64,000 nucleotides of DNA from positions 538,990 to 602,989 of the forward strand of contig NZ_JAIMID010000001.1 of assembly GCF_019966535.1 (NCBI RefSeq), read 5' to 3'. The DNA comes from Mesobacterium pallidum. Its GTDB lineage: Bacteria; Pseudomonadota; Alphaproteobacteria; Rhodobacterales; Rhodobacteraceae. This document shows positions 18,222-26,584 of this stretch, one piece after another (the stretch's first letter is position 1; every line of letters starts with the position of its first letter). The notes below the pieces were generated by a model. The model was not told the origin of the DNA. It worked only from the letters and a program-made list of their open reading frames with translations, and searched no databases. Position numbers and translations under genes: made by a program.

Positions 18222-19259
18222 TCACTCACGAAAACTCAGGAAAAAGCGGAAAGTCGTACTTGCGTCTGAAAGCCCTTTGGGCGCGCGCGGCAGGCTGGCT
18301 TTGCGGGCCGCTTTCAGCGCTGCAGCATCAAGCCGGGGGCTGCCGGACGATTGGGTGACGGATGCGCCCAGCAGGCGGCCCGAGGGGCTGACCGACACCG
18401 AGATCTGCACCTTGCCCGTGGCGCGGACCGCGTCGCGCTGCGCCCGTGCCGTGACCTGCGCGCGGACCGCGGCCCCCCAGCGGTCCCTGGCGGCTGCCGC
18501 GGCTGTTCCAGTCAGGCCGGGATTGGATTTTTGTGACGGTTTGTCTGAGCCTTGACGGGATTTTTGCGTGACGGTTCCCTGCCCCGTGGGTGGTTTTTGC
18601 GCCGCGCTTTGCCGGGGATTATTCGGAGCCGGACGCGGCGCCGCCGGGGCCTTTTGCGCCCGAGGCGCGGGTCGGTCCGGGCGCGAAACCGGACGCGGGG
18701 ATCGGTCCAGCGCGGCGAAGTCCGGCGGCGTGGAGGGGCGGGTATCGACCGCGGGCAGGGAGGAATCATGCTGCGGTGCGGCGATGGCGCTAACGGCCGG
18801 GCGCTGCGGCGTGGCCCGGCCTTCGGGCGGCGAGTCGGGGGCAGCCGGCGCCGCGGCGTCGGGCAGGGGAATCGCGGCCATCTCCGGCATCTCGGGGGCA
18901 AGCGACGGAGGGCGCAACGCCTGAGCCGGGCGTTCGGGCGCGGAATCGGCGCGTGGGGCGGTCAGCGTTGACGACTCGGGGCGCGCGAGTCGCGGGCTGT
19001 CTTGCGGGCCCGGCAGCGCAGGGGTGGCCGCCGAGTCGGCATCCGGGCTGGTCAGGGTCGGCGCGGGCGCAACCTCGGGCGGCGCTTCCCAGCGCGCGAC
19101 CAGGTCGGACAGCGCGGACCCGGCCTGGAGCGCGGGCTGGGCCGCGGCCCGGGCCGGGGGCGCGCCGGGGCGCAGGACCTCGGGCTGGAGCAGGACCAGG
19201 GCATGCAGCCCGGTCGCCAGGGCCAGGAAGCCCACCGCTTCGGCCGCACGCAGGATCAT
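18222..19259 (-). CDS. tonB: TonB-family energy transducer
   Basis: 345 aa. One N-terminal hydrophobic helix (about residues 8-24), then a long Pro/Ala-rich periplasmic linker (about 60-255), and a C-terminal TonB-like domain (about 265-345) with GKVQISVSVSPSGRLLG and LDAAALKAARKA. TonB spans the periplasm and passes proton-motive energy from ExbB/ExbD to outer-membrane receptors. ATG 19259 overlaps the exbD stop by 4 bp. It is the last gene of the riboswitch-controlled cobalamin operon, so the receptor it serves is probably BtuB. Confidence 0.88.
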   Translation of the reverse strand: MILRAAEAVGFLALATGLHALVLLQPEVLRPGAPPARAAAQPALQAGSALSDLVARWEAPPEVAPAPTLTSPDADSAATPALPGPQDSPRLARPESSTLTAPRADSAPERPAQALRPPSLAPEMPEMAAIPLPDAAAPAAPDSPPEGRATPQRPAVSAIAAPQHDSSLPAVDTRPSTPPDFAALDRSPRPVSRPDRPAPRAQKAPAAPRPAPNNPRQSAAQKPPTGQGTVTQKSRQGSDKPSQKSNPGLTGTAAAAARDRWGAAVRAQVTARAQRDAVRATGKVQISVSVSPSGRLLGASVTQSSGSPRLDAAALKAARKASLPRAPKGLSDASTTFRFFLSFRE

Positions 19260-19633
19260 GGCCGTGCCCCCGCGATCAGCTGCACCTCGGTGGCGCCAAG
19301 CGCGGCGAGGCGGGCCAGCACGCGCGCGAGATCGGCGGCCGGAGTGGCGGTGTCGGCGCGCAGGGCAAGGGCTGGCCTGGCCGAGGCGGCGGCGAGGGCG
19401 GCGTCGCCCGAAAGCCCTTCGAACGCCAGCGCGCCGGTCGAGGACATATACACTGTGCCGGGTTGCGGGTCGCTTGGGGCACCCGCGCTTTCGGCCAGGG
19501 TCAGCTCGAACGGATCGGGCGGGGCGATCTGCGCGCTCATCAGGAAGAAGATGAGCAGCAGGAAGACCACGTTGATCATCGGCACCACGCTTTCGCGTGG
19601 ACGTCTGGGCGAAAGGGGCAGGGCGAAGCGCAT
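19256..19633 (-). CDS. exbD: ExbD-family biopolymer transport protein (second copy)
   Basis: 125 aa. Short cytoplasmic N-terminus, then one transmembrane helix beginning VVPMINVVFLLLIFFLM, with the family polar position here Asn (PMINVV) where the usual ExbD has Asp. A periplasmic domain follows. The neighbouring ExbD copy has PMIDVV with the Asp, so the two paralogues may form a heteromeric unit in which only one carries the protonatable residue. It overlaps tonB by 4 bp and lies 3 bp downstream of the other exbD. Confidence 0.88.
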   Translation of the reverse strand: MRFALPLSPRRPRESVVPMINVVFLLLIFFLMSAQIAPPDPFELTLAESAGAPSDPQPGTVYMSSTGALAFEGLSGDAALAAASARPALALRADTATPAADLARVLARLAALGATEVQLIAGARP

Positions 19634-19636
19634 GGC

Positions 19637-20020
19637 CTATTCCACCAGCACGAGGGTGGGGAAGCCGGCGGCGCGCAACGCCTCCATCACCTCGAGAAGG
19701 CGTTGCAGGTCGGTGCCGTCGCCGCCGCGCAGCAGCACCGGCGCGTCGGGCGTGGGCATCAGCGGGGCGAGGGCGGTGGCGGCGTCTTCGACGGGGACGC
19801 CGTTCAGCGTCATCGCGTCGGGCAGAATCGTCAGCAGGCGCGGGGGGCCTTGCCAATCCGCGCCCGAGCCGCCGCCAAGTGCCAGGTCCATCGCGACGTC
19901 CTGCCCGAAGCGGGCGGCGAGCATGAAGAACACCAGCAGCAGGAACACCACGTCGATCATCGGCGTGAGGCCGAGGCGGCGGGTCCGGCGGGGGACGGCG
20001 AAGTCAAACATCGCCGTCAC
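19637..20020 (-). CDS. exbD: ExbD-family biopolymer transport protein (first copy)
   Basis: 127 aa. The single transmembrane helix begins LTPMIDVVFLLLVFFML and contains the Asp expected for proton-motive-force sensing. A periplasmic domain of about 85 residues follows. It starts inside the exbB gene: ATG 20020 gives a 17-bp overlap, while a second ATG at 20011 (MFDFAVP) gives 8 bp; either is possible. It works with ExbB and TonB in the inner membrane. Confidence 0.92.
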   Translation of the reverse strand: MTAMFDFAVPRRTRRLGLTPMIDVVFLLLVFFMLAARFGQDVAMDLALGGGSGADWQGPPRLLTILPDAMTLNGVPVEDAATALAPLMPTPDAPVLLRGGDGTDLQRLLEVMEALRAAGFPTLVLVE

Positions 20021-20639
20021 CGGGATCGGGCGCGGTAAAGATGCGGGTGGCGGCGTCTTCCATGTCGGCCTGCACGCGCTCGACCACCGCCTCGAACCAC
20101 GACAGCGCGACCGAGGCGGGAATGGCGACGGTCATGCCGGCGGCGGTGGTCAGGAGCGCTTCCCAGATGCCGCCGGCGAGGGCCGAGGGATCGGCGCGGT
20201 TGCCCGCCTCCTGCAAGGCCTGGAAGGCAGCGATCATGCCGAGGACCGTGCCCAGAAGGCCGATCAGCGGGGCAATGGTGGCGATCAGTTCCAGCGCGCG
20301 CAGGCCGGTGCGGGTGCCCAGCAGGATCGCGCGCCCGGCGCGGGCAGTTTCCTCGCGTGCCTTGTCCTCGGGCAGGCTTTGCCGCGCGTCGATGGCGGCG
20401 CGGACGGCGCGGGCGCGCAGGCCCCGGGCGCGGGCAAGGGCCGCGCGGGCGCCGTCGCGGTCGCCCGCCACCCAGGCCGTCACGGCCGCCTCGGCCCGCG
20501 CGCCGCCCCAGGCGCCCATCAGGCTGAGGCGCCAGATCTTCCACAGGATCAGCGCCAGCGTCAGGACCGACAGGGCGGCGATGGCCCACATGGCCGGGCC
20601 GCCGCGCGTCAGGAAATCGGAGATCTCGGTCCAGGGCAT
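20004..20639 (-). CDS. exbB: ExbB/TolQ/MotA-family proton channel protein
   Basis: 211 aa with three hydrophobic helices (about 15-37, 112-140 and 155-180). The segment ELIATIAPLIGLLGTVLGMIAAFQAL is the family signature (quoted in parts: ATIAPLIGLLGTVLGMI). ExbB forms the pentameric channel around ExbD that energises TonB. ATG 20639 begins 4 bp after the ATPase gene stop, so it is within the btu operon. Confidence 0.93.
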   Translation of the reverse strand: MPWTEISDFLTRGGPAMWAIAALSVLTLALILWKIWRLSLMGAWGGARAEAAVTAWVAGDRDGARAALARARGLRARAVRAAIDARQSLPEDKAREETARAGRAILLGTRTGLRALELIATIAPLIGLLGTVLGMIAAFQALQEAGNRADPSALAGGIWEALLTTAAGMTVAIPASVALSWFEAVVERVQADMEDAATRIFTAPDPGDGDV

Positions 20640-20643
20640 GGAA

Positions 20644-21396
20644 TCATCCTAATACGGAAAGCGGTTGAAAGATCGGCCCGTCGGGGCCGTCGCTGAAATG
20701 CGCGCGCAGGCCGAAGGCGCGGGCCAGCAGGTCCGGCGTCAGCACCTCTTGCGGGGTGCCATCCGCCTCTTTCCGGCCCCGGGCCATGACCACCAGGCGC
20801 GAGCAATGACGGGCGGCGAGGCCCAGGTCATGCAGCGCGGCGATGATCGTGTGACCCTCGGCGGCGAGGGTGGCGAAGGCCTCCATCGTGGCGATCTGCG
20901 CGGCGGGGTCGAGCCCGGCGATGGGTTCGTCCGCCATCAAGAGCGGCGTGTCCTGCGCCAGGGCGCGGGCGATCAGCACGCGGGCCTGTTCGCCGCCCGA
21001 GAGCCGGGTGGCGATGCGGTCGCGGAACGCCTCCAGCCCCATGCGCGCAAGGGCCATGTCGACGGCGGCGCGGTCCTCGGGGCGGGGGCGGCCACCGCGG
21101 GGCAGCCAGGGCGTGCGGCCCAGGGCGACGACAGTTTCCACGCTGACCGGCCAGGCGATCTCGCGCGCTTGCGGCATCCAGGCGACCTGGCGGGCGCGTT
21201 CGGCCACGGGCAGGGCGGCGAGCGACGACTGCCCCTCGGCCGGCAGTAGCCCGAGGGCGCCGCGCATCAGCGTCGTCTTGCCCGCTCCGTTGGGGCCGAT
21301 GAGGCCGATGAACTCTCCCTTGCCGACGGTCAGCGAAACGGAATCGACCACCGGGCAGGTGCCGCGCCGGACGGTGAGGGCGTCGAGGGTCAACAT
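20644..21396 (-). CDS. btuD: Cobalamin-type ABC importer ATPase
   Basis: 250 aa. Walker A GPNGAGKTTL near residue 34, signature LSGGEQARVLIARALA, Walker B LLMADEPIAGLD, and the His switch AALHDLGLAARHC. These are typical of the FepC/BtuD/HmuV group that drives type II importers for siderophores, haem and vitamin B12. The B12 riboswitch upstream of the operon supports cobalamin. ATG 21396 shares one base with the permease stop. Confidence 0.9.
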   Translation of the reverse strand: MLTLDALTVRRGTCPVVDSVSLTVGKGEFIGLIGPNGAGKTTLMRGALGLLPAEGQSSLAALPVAERARQVAWMPQAREIAWPVSVETVVALGRTPWLPRGGRPRPEDRAAVDMALARMGLEAFRDRIATRLSGGEQARVLIARALAQDTPLLMADEPIAGLDPAAQIATMEAFATLAAEGHTIIAALHDLGLAARHCSRLVVMARGRKEADGTPQEVLTPDLLARAFGLRAHFSDGPDGPIFQPLSVLG

Positions 21397-22379
21397 CACA
21401 GCACCTCCCCCCGCGTGCGGCGGATGAGGTGCAGGAACAGCGGCGCGCCGATCAGCGCCATGACCACGCCGAGCTTGAGGTCGCGGTCGGGCACGACCAG
21501 CCGTACGGCCACGTCGGCGGCCAGCACCAGCGCGGCCCCGCCAAGCGCGGAGGCGGGCAGCAGGGCCGAGGGGCGGGCGCCGACCGCGCGGCGCAAGAGG
21601 TGCGGCACCACGAGGCCGACGAAGCCGATGGCCCCGGCCACGGCCGTCGCCGCGCCGACGCAGGCGGCGGTGCCTAGCACCAGCAACAGGCGCATCCGGC
21701 GGGGCGAGACGCCCATCGCCTCGGCCGCGTCCTCGCCCAGCGTCAGCGCGTCGAGGCCGCGGCCCAGCGTCAGCAGCAGCCCCCAGCCGACGACCATGAA
21801 GGGCAGGGCAATCCAGACATGGGTGAAGGACCGATCCGACAGGGACCCGAGCATCCAGAACACGATCTCGTAGGTCGCATAGGGGTTGGGCGAGAGGTTC
21901 AGCACCAGCGAGGTCAGCGCGCCGGCGAGGGCCGAGACGGCGATGCCCGCGAGGATCAGCGTGATCGACCCGCCACGAGGGCCGGCCAGCATCAGCACCA
22001 GCCCCACGGCCAGCGCGGCAAAGCCAAGCGCGGCGGCGGGCAGGATCAACGGGAAGGCGGCGGAAAGCCCCAGCTGGATCGACAACACGGCGCCAAGGGC
22101 TGCGGCGGAGGAGATGCCGACGATCCCCGGCTCGGCCAGTGGGTTGCGCAGGTAGCCTTGCATCGCGGCGCCCGCGAGGCCAAGCGAGAGCCCGATCATC
22201 ACGCCCAGAAGGGCGCGGGGCAGGCGGATTTCGCGCATCACCAGCCCCAGCGGGCCGTCGCCGGTGCCGAGCGCCGCCAGGCTCTCGCCCAGCCCGGCCG
22301 GCGTGTAGCCGATCGTCAGCGAGGCGACGAACAGCAGGGCGACCAGCAGCGCCAGCGCGGGCAGCAGCAGGCGGGTCAT
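21396..22379 (-). CDS. btuC: FecCD/BtuC-family ABC permease
   Basis: 327 aa, about ten hydrophobic helices. The family motif GAAMQGYLRNPLAEPGIVGIS (central part: QGYLRNPLAEPGIVG) and the C-terminal GFVGLVVPHLLRR coupling region are visible. It forms the inner-membrane channel for cobalamin (or a siderophore in other operons). I chose ATG 22379 (MTRLLLPALA), which overlaps the binding-protein stop by 4 bp, over an ATG 20 codons upstream. Confidence 0.93.
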   Translation of the reverse strand: MTRLLLPALALLVALLFVASLTIGYTPAGLGESLAALGTGDGPLGLVMREIRLPRALLGVMIGLSLGLAGAAMQGYLRNPLAEPGIVGISSAAALGAVLSIQLGLSAAFPLILPAAALGFAALAVGLVLMLAGPRGGSITLILAGIAVSALAGALTSLVLNLSPNPYATYEIVFWMLGSLSDRSFTHVWIALPFMVVGWGLLLTLGRGLDALTLGEDAAEAMGVSPRRMRLLLVLGTAACVGAATAVAGAIGFVGLVVPHLLRRAVGARPSALLPASALGGAALVLAADVAVRLVVPDRDLKLGVVMALIGAPLFLHLIRRTRGEVL

Positions 22380-23185
22380 GGCCGCGCCTCGCTGAGCGCG
22401 CGGATGGCACCTAATATATAAGGAGTGCCGCAGGACCATGACCCCTCGGGCACGCGGGCGCGCGGGATTGCGGAAAGCGCGGGGTGATCCAGCAGCGCCT
22501 CGGACCGCGAGCCGCCAGCGTAGCGGCCGCCGGTGATCATCAGGTCCGGCTCGGCCATGATCAGCCGTTCCAGCGGGATCTGTCCGCCCCAGCTGAGGCC
22601 CAGCTTGGCGGCGAGGTTGTCGTAGCCGGCGAGCTCGAGCACCTGGCCCGCCAGCGAATTGGGCCCGGCGGAATAGCCGTTGGGGCCGTAGACGACGGCC
22701 TGCGGGCGGGGCGTGGCGGCAGGGACAGTCAGCGCGGCAAGGTCGGATTCGAACCTGCTCGCCAGCTCTTCGGCGCGCGACTCCTGCCCCAGCAGGCGGC
22801 CCATCTCGCGCAGGTGGGCGGCGACATCGTCCAGCGTCTGCTCGGGTGGCATGTCCACGACTCGCAGGCCGAGGCGCTTGAGCATCTCGACCGCCGGGCG
22901 GGCGGTGAAGCTGCCGGCGATGACCAGGTCGGGGCGAAGGGCGAAGATCTCTTCGGCTTGCGAGCCGTGGGTGGGGATCTCGGGGCGCGCCTCGGCCATG
23001 GCCGACAGGTGCGGATCGCGGCCAAGTTCCGAGACGGCGACCAGCTGGCCGGGGGCGGCCACCAGCATCGCCAGCTGGTCGGTGCAGAGATTCATGCTGA
23101 CGACGCGCCCGGGCGCGTCCGCAATCGCGGCCCCGGCGGAAACCGCCAGGGCCGCGAGACAGGATATGATCCTAGTTCGAGACAC
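22376..23185 (-). CDS. btuF: Periplasmic cobalamin-type binding protein (BtuF-like)
   Basis: 269 aa with a signal peptide (IISCLAALAVSAGAAIADA). The mature start RVVSMNLCTDQLAMLVA and the two-lobe, long-helix pattern with LRPDLVIAGSFT are typical of the TroA/BtuF helical-backbone receptors. It delivers substrate to BtuCD. Its start lies 14 bp inside the btuB 3' end, so the two are coupled. Assignment to cobalamin rests on the operon riboswitch. Confidence 0.88.
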   Translation of the reverse strand: MSRTRIISCLAALAVSAGAAIADAPGRVVSMNLCTDQLAMLVAAPGQLVAVSELGRDPHLSAMAEARPEIPTHGSQAEEIFALRPDLVIAGSFTARPAVEMLKRLGLRVVDMPPEQTLDDVAAHLREMGRLLGQESRAEELASRFESDLAALTVPAATPRPQAVVYGPNGYSAGPNSLAGQVLELAGYDNLAAKLGLSWGGQIPLERLIMAEPDLMITGGRYAGGSRSEALLDHPALSAIPRARVPEGSWSCGTPYILGAIRALSEARP

Positions 23186-24971
23186 GGAAGCCGAAGAAGG
23201 CCGCCCGGTCGGACGTGCCGTATCCCGGGACCGTCTGGTATTCGGTGTCGAAGACGTTCTCGACCCGGACGTAGGCGGTCATGGTGTCGTTCACCTCGTA
23301 TTCCGCGCCAAGGTTGAACACGGCGTAATCGTCGAGGCCAGGGCGGTCGAGCGCGGCCAGCATGTCGGCGCGCACGGTGGTCTTGCCGTAGTCATGCGCG
23401 ACGCCAAGGGCGAGCTGATGCGCCGGGACGGCCGTGCTCCAGCCGACCGAGGGGTCAAGCACGGCGCTGCCGCCGGTCGTGACATAGGTATAGGCGCCGG
23501 TCAGCTCGGTCCCGTTCGCAAAGCTCCAGTCGGTCGCGATCTCGAGACCCCGGCGCGTGACCGTGCCCGGCGCCTGGAAATAGCCGGAGGCAAAGGTGTA
23601 GGCGATCACGTCCTCGGCCTCGAGCGCGAAGGCGGTGACCGACACGCTGCCCGCGCCGTAGTCCTTTTCCAGCCCGATGTCGAAGCTGCGGCTCTGCTCG
23701 ACCTGGAGGGTCGGATCGCCTTCCCACGGGCTGTAAAGCTCGTAGTTAGACGGGGCCCGGTAGCCGGTGCCATAGGCGCTGCGCAGGGTGGTGCCATTGC
23801 CCAGGTCATAGGCCAGCGCCAGGCGGCCCGACCAGTTCGTGCCATAGGCCGAATGCTCGTCGCGGCGCAGGTTGCCGGTGACGGTGGCGGCGCCGAATTC
23901 CTGGATCACCTCGGCATAAAGGCTGTCCACGCTGTTCTCGTAATCCGAGCCGAAATTGTCCGCGTAGGCTTCCGTCGTGCGGCTGGCGCCGATGGTGGCA
24001 TCGGTGGTGTCGGTCGGCGAGAAGGCAAGGCGGATGTCGGCCTCGTCCCGCGCGCCCTCGGTGGTGAAGGGGCCGAACATGGACATCTCGGTCCGGTCCA
24101 GCTCCATCCGGCTGAAGCTGGCGGTCAGCTCGGCCCCGCCGAAGCCCTGCACAAAGGCCAGCCGGCCGGCGCGCTGCCGCATGTCCTGCGTGTTGACCAG
24201 GTTGTCGCCGGCCGAGGTGTCGTACTCGGCGAAGGTGTCGGCGACAAAGCCCGACAGCTCGATCCGCGTGGTGTCGGTCACGTCGTAGCCGACATAGAGG
24301 TTGGCGCGGGTCTGCTCGGCGCCGTCGGGTTCGGCGTTGGTGAGCAGGTTCTCGTCATAGGCCGAGAAGCCGTCGGTCTGGTAGCGCTGCACGCCGAAGG
24401 ACAGGTCAAGCCGGCCGGCGCGGGAGGCGATGGCCAGGTCGGCCGAGCGGGTGTTGTAGCTGCCGATCTCCAGCCCGCCCTCGATCTCTGTGCCTTCGCC
24501 GCTGGCGCGCTTGGACTGCATCAGCACGGCGCCGCCGATCGCCTCGGAGCCCCAGATCGCCGATTCGGACCCACGCAGCACGTCGATGCGGCCGACAGAG
24601 GAACTGACCAGCGTGCCGAAGTTGTAGGCCACCTGCGGGCCGGTCGGGTCCGAGATGTCGATCCCGTCGAACCGCACGGCGATGTTGTTCTGGTTGACGC
24701 CGCGGATGGTGATCCCGGCCTGGGTGCCGACGGGCCCCTGGGTGCGGATGCTGATGCCGGGCACCTTGGCCAGCTTTGCGGTCAGCGGCTCGGTGCCGCC
24801 CTCGGCCAGGTCATCCTCGGTCAGCACGGTGACGGCTGCGCCCGAGGCGCCGGCCGCCACGGGGCCGAGGTTCACGTAGACGATGCCTTCACCGGCATCG
24901 ATCACCTCCTGTGCGGACACCAGGGCGGTGCTCATCAGCAGGGCGGCAATCGGAGTAAGCGCGTGTTTCAT
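23172..24971 (-). CDS. btuB: TonB-dependent cobalamin receptor
   Basis: 599 aa, BtuB-sized. Signal peptide MKHALTPIAALLMSTALVSA, then a TonB-box-like stretch EGIVYVNL, a plug domain (about residues 40-150, with TITIRGVNQNNIAVRFDGI-type sequence) and a C-terminal 22-strand barrel ending AAFFGFRVSN with the aromatic last-strand pattern. A cobalamin riboswitch lies directly upstream, identifying the substrate. ATG 24971 is chosen because the signal peptide begins there; the frame continues upstream through the riboswitch by chance. Confidence 0.95.
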   Translation of the reverse strand: MKHALTPIAALLMSTALVSAQEVIDAGEGIVYVNLGPVAAGASGAAVTVLTEDDLAEGGTEPLTAKLAKVPGISIRTQGPVGTQAGITIRGVNQNNIAVRFDGIDISDPTGPQVAYNFGTLVSSSVGRIDVLRGSESAIWGSEAIGGAVLMQSKRASGEGTEIEGGLEIGSYNTRSADLAIASRAGRLDLSFGVQRYQTDGFSAYDENLLTNAEPDGAEQTRANLYVGYDVTDTTRIELSGFVADTFAEYDTSAGDNLVNTQDMRQRAGRLAFVQGFGGAELTASFSRMELDRTEMSMFGPFTTEGARDEADIRLAFSPTDTTDATIGASRTTEAYADNFGSDYENSVDSLYAEVIQEFGAATVTGNLRRDEHSAYGTNWSGRLALAYDLGNGTTLRSAYGTGYRAPSNYELYSPWEGDPTLQVEQSRSFDIGLEKDYGAGSVSVTAFALEAEDVIAYTFASGYFQAPGTVTRRGLEIATDWSFANGTELTGAYTYVTTGGSAVLDPSVGWSTAVPAHQLALGVAHDYGKTTVRADMLAALDRPGLDDYAVFNLGAEYEVNDTMTAYVRVENVFDTEYQTVPGYGTSDRAAFFGFRVSN

Positions 24972-25111
24972 TATATATGTCCCCCGTCGCGACCGGTCCG
25001 GGCCGCGGGATGCGCGTGTCGTGGTGGCCGGGGCAAAGGGTCCGCGCCGGCCGGTTGAAGTGCCACCGCGACGGAACGTCCGCAACCCGTGCACGCCCCG
25101 TGCAAGGGTAA

Positions 25112-25270
25112 GGGTGATCACCTCGGCAGGTCTCCTGACTTGCGGGTCCGCGCTTCCCCGGGCCTTCCCATGGTCTCCCACAGTGGCATGTGCCGGGGTC
25201 GCTCGCCGCTCACAGTTGCGGGGGCAGTCGCGGATTTGCCGGGACAGACCCCTAGCGCACCGCAGTTCCC
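25112..25270 (-). promoter_or_regulatory. Cobalamin (AdoCbl) riboswitch
   Basis: Minus-strand sequence contains the conserved elements in order: GGTGC, GGCAAATCCGCGACTG, CCCCGCAACTGTGA, GCCACTGTG, GGGAAGG, GAAGCGCG and the B12 box AAGTCAGGAGACCTGCC (25125-25141). The remaining 140 nt to the btuB ATG would form the expression platform. Binding of cobalamin should shut down the whole btu-exb-ton operon. Confidence 0.96.
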
Positions 25271-25285
25271 TATTATCCGGCCCCA

Positions 25286-25799
25286 ATGGGGTCCGGACCG
25301 AAGTGGGGCCTCACTAGGGCCGGCGGCGAGTCGGATCAAGGCCCGAAAGCGACCGAAACAGGCCTGGCGCGACCAAAGTGCCGCGTTTGGTCGGGAAAAA
25401 CCGGGTCGCGAACGAGTCGGTCTGGGTCAGGCCGGTGTTGCGGCCGGGAAACCATGGCACTCCCGGGAATTCATGGAACTTCCGGGATATCATGGCACTC
25501 ACGACGAATCACGGCGGCGCGATTCCGGCGATTTCCCTTGAATCCGGAGGCTTCCCAATGCCAGAACGCCTTCGAAAGTGGCCTCCACAGGGGGGGTGTG
25601 GATAAGTTTTTTGGGATTTTTTGGTACTTCACGGGCAGAAATTTATTCCACCACATGTAGACGTGATCACGGGTCTGTTAACTATACTTGGCCCAAACCT
25701 GACCAAATTAGGCCCTAGATGTTGTTTGATAACCCTGTGGAGAACAGGATCTGGGGTTGGAGGTGTCAAGAAAACCGTTGATTACCATGAATTCCCATG
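25286..25799. other. Non-coding region between the btu operon and the mraZ leader
   Basis: No gene seen. The stretch becomes visibly AT-richer towards 25600-25700. It contains a DnaA-box-like TGTGGATAA (25597-25605) next to a T-run, and a possible -10-like TATACT at about 25685. It must hold the promoters for the divergent btu operon and the mraZ leader. Confidence 0.5.
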
Positions 25800-26030
25800 G
25801 CAAACATTTAACCACGATGAGGACGGGATACAGGGGCAACAAAGAACCCCGAAAAAGAACTCCCAAGTCAGGTTTCATACAGGCACCCGCTTTCATCGAA
25901 CCAAGAGATCCGGCGCGCGGGCGAGCAGACATCCCCCCAGGTGGCGCGCGCAGTCGGACACCCCGCTCAGCGGGACGAGGGCGGCGGATAGGACAGTGGC
26001 AGCAGTCCTATCCGCCGTTTCCTTTTCCAA
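25800..26030 (+). ncRNA. UpsM-like leader RNA upstream of mraZ
   Basis: A long non-coding leader that ends in an intrinsic-terminator hairpin about 55 bp before mraZ. In Rhodobacter sphaeroides the dcw cluster is preceded by an extended 5' leader, most of which ends at such a terminator and gives the abundant sRNA UpsM (about 200 nt). Position, length and terminator match here; the 5' end (about 25800-25830) is only estimated. Confidence 0.55.
25982..26028 (+). terminator. Terminator/attenuator in the mraZ leader
   Basis: Perfect 13-bp stem CGGCGGATAGGAC (25982-25994) and its complement (26005-26017) with a 10-nt loop, followed by TTTCCTTTTCC. Read-through would be needed to express mraZ and the cell-wall genes. 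Confidence 0.8.
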
Positions 26031-26083
26031 GGGTCGGGTGATGCGCCAACCGGTGGGGGACAAGACAAGAGGTCCGCGGGACA

Positions 26084-26581
26084 GTGGGTCTGAACTTCAG
26101 AGGCGAATTCAACCAGAAGGTTGACGGCAAGGGACGCATGTCGATCCCCGCCGATTTTCGTCGCGTTCTGGAGGAAGGCGATCCGCGCTACCCCGAGCAT
26201 CCGAACCCCCGCGTGGTCGTGCTCTACGGGCCTCATCTCAAGAATTACCTGCAGGCCTACACGATCGAGGCGATGGCCGAGATCGAGGCCGGCATCACGT
26301 CGATGCCCCGCGGCAGCGAGCAGCGCAAGCGCCTGTCGCGCATGATCCTGTCCAAGTCCTGGGAGACCGAGATCGACCGCGACGGCCGGATCGTGCTGCC
26401 GAAAGAGCGGCGTGAACAGATCGGGCTCGAGGGCGAATGCGCCATGGTCGCGATGGGTGACCATTTCGAGATCTGGAACCGCAGCACCTACGAAGAGCTG
26501 GACGCGGCCGAGGATGCCGCCTTCCTCGACGAGATGGGGCCGGATTTCGATCCGCTCTCGCTGCTGCCGACGGGGGCCTGA
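26084..26581 (+). CDS. mraZ: Transcriptional regulator MraZ
   Basis: 165 aa, typical MraZ length in this family. Two AbrB-like SpoVT repeats are visible: FRGEFNQKVDGKGRMSIPADF near residues 5-25 (in parts KVDGKGRMSIP) and WETEIDRDGRIVLPKERR in the second half. MraZ binds DNA upstream of itself and represses or tunes the dcw cluster. The start is GTG 26084, with AAGAGG about 11 bp upstream. It is the first gene of the cluster and follows the UpsM-like leader. Confidence 0.96.
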   Translation: MGLNFRGEFNQKVDGKGRMSIPADFRRVLEEGDPRYPEHPNPRVVVLYGPHLKNYLQAYTIEAMAEIEAGITSMPRGSEQRKRLSRMILSKSWETEIDRDGRIVLPKERREQIGLEGECAMVAMGDHFEIWNRSTYEELDAAEDAAFLDEMGPDFDPLSLLPTGA

Positions 26582-26584
26582 CCC

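Noticed and set aside
18222..19856. TonB-family gene starting at 19856
   Set aside because: The first 199 codons overlap both exbD genes in another frame; the transmembrane start is at 19259.
25597..25605. DnaA-box-like TGTGGATAA near an AT-rich stretch as a replication origin
   Set aside because: One clear box only, no dnaA, hemE or parAB nearby, and the position is explained by the mraZ leader.
26053..26089. GTGGG-type motifs before mraZ as MraZ operator boxes
   Set aside because: Spacing does not match the regular 10-bp repeat of known MraZ boxes.
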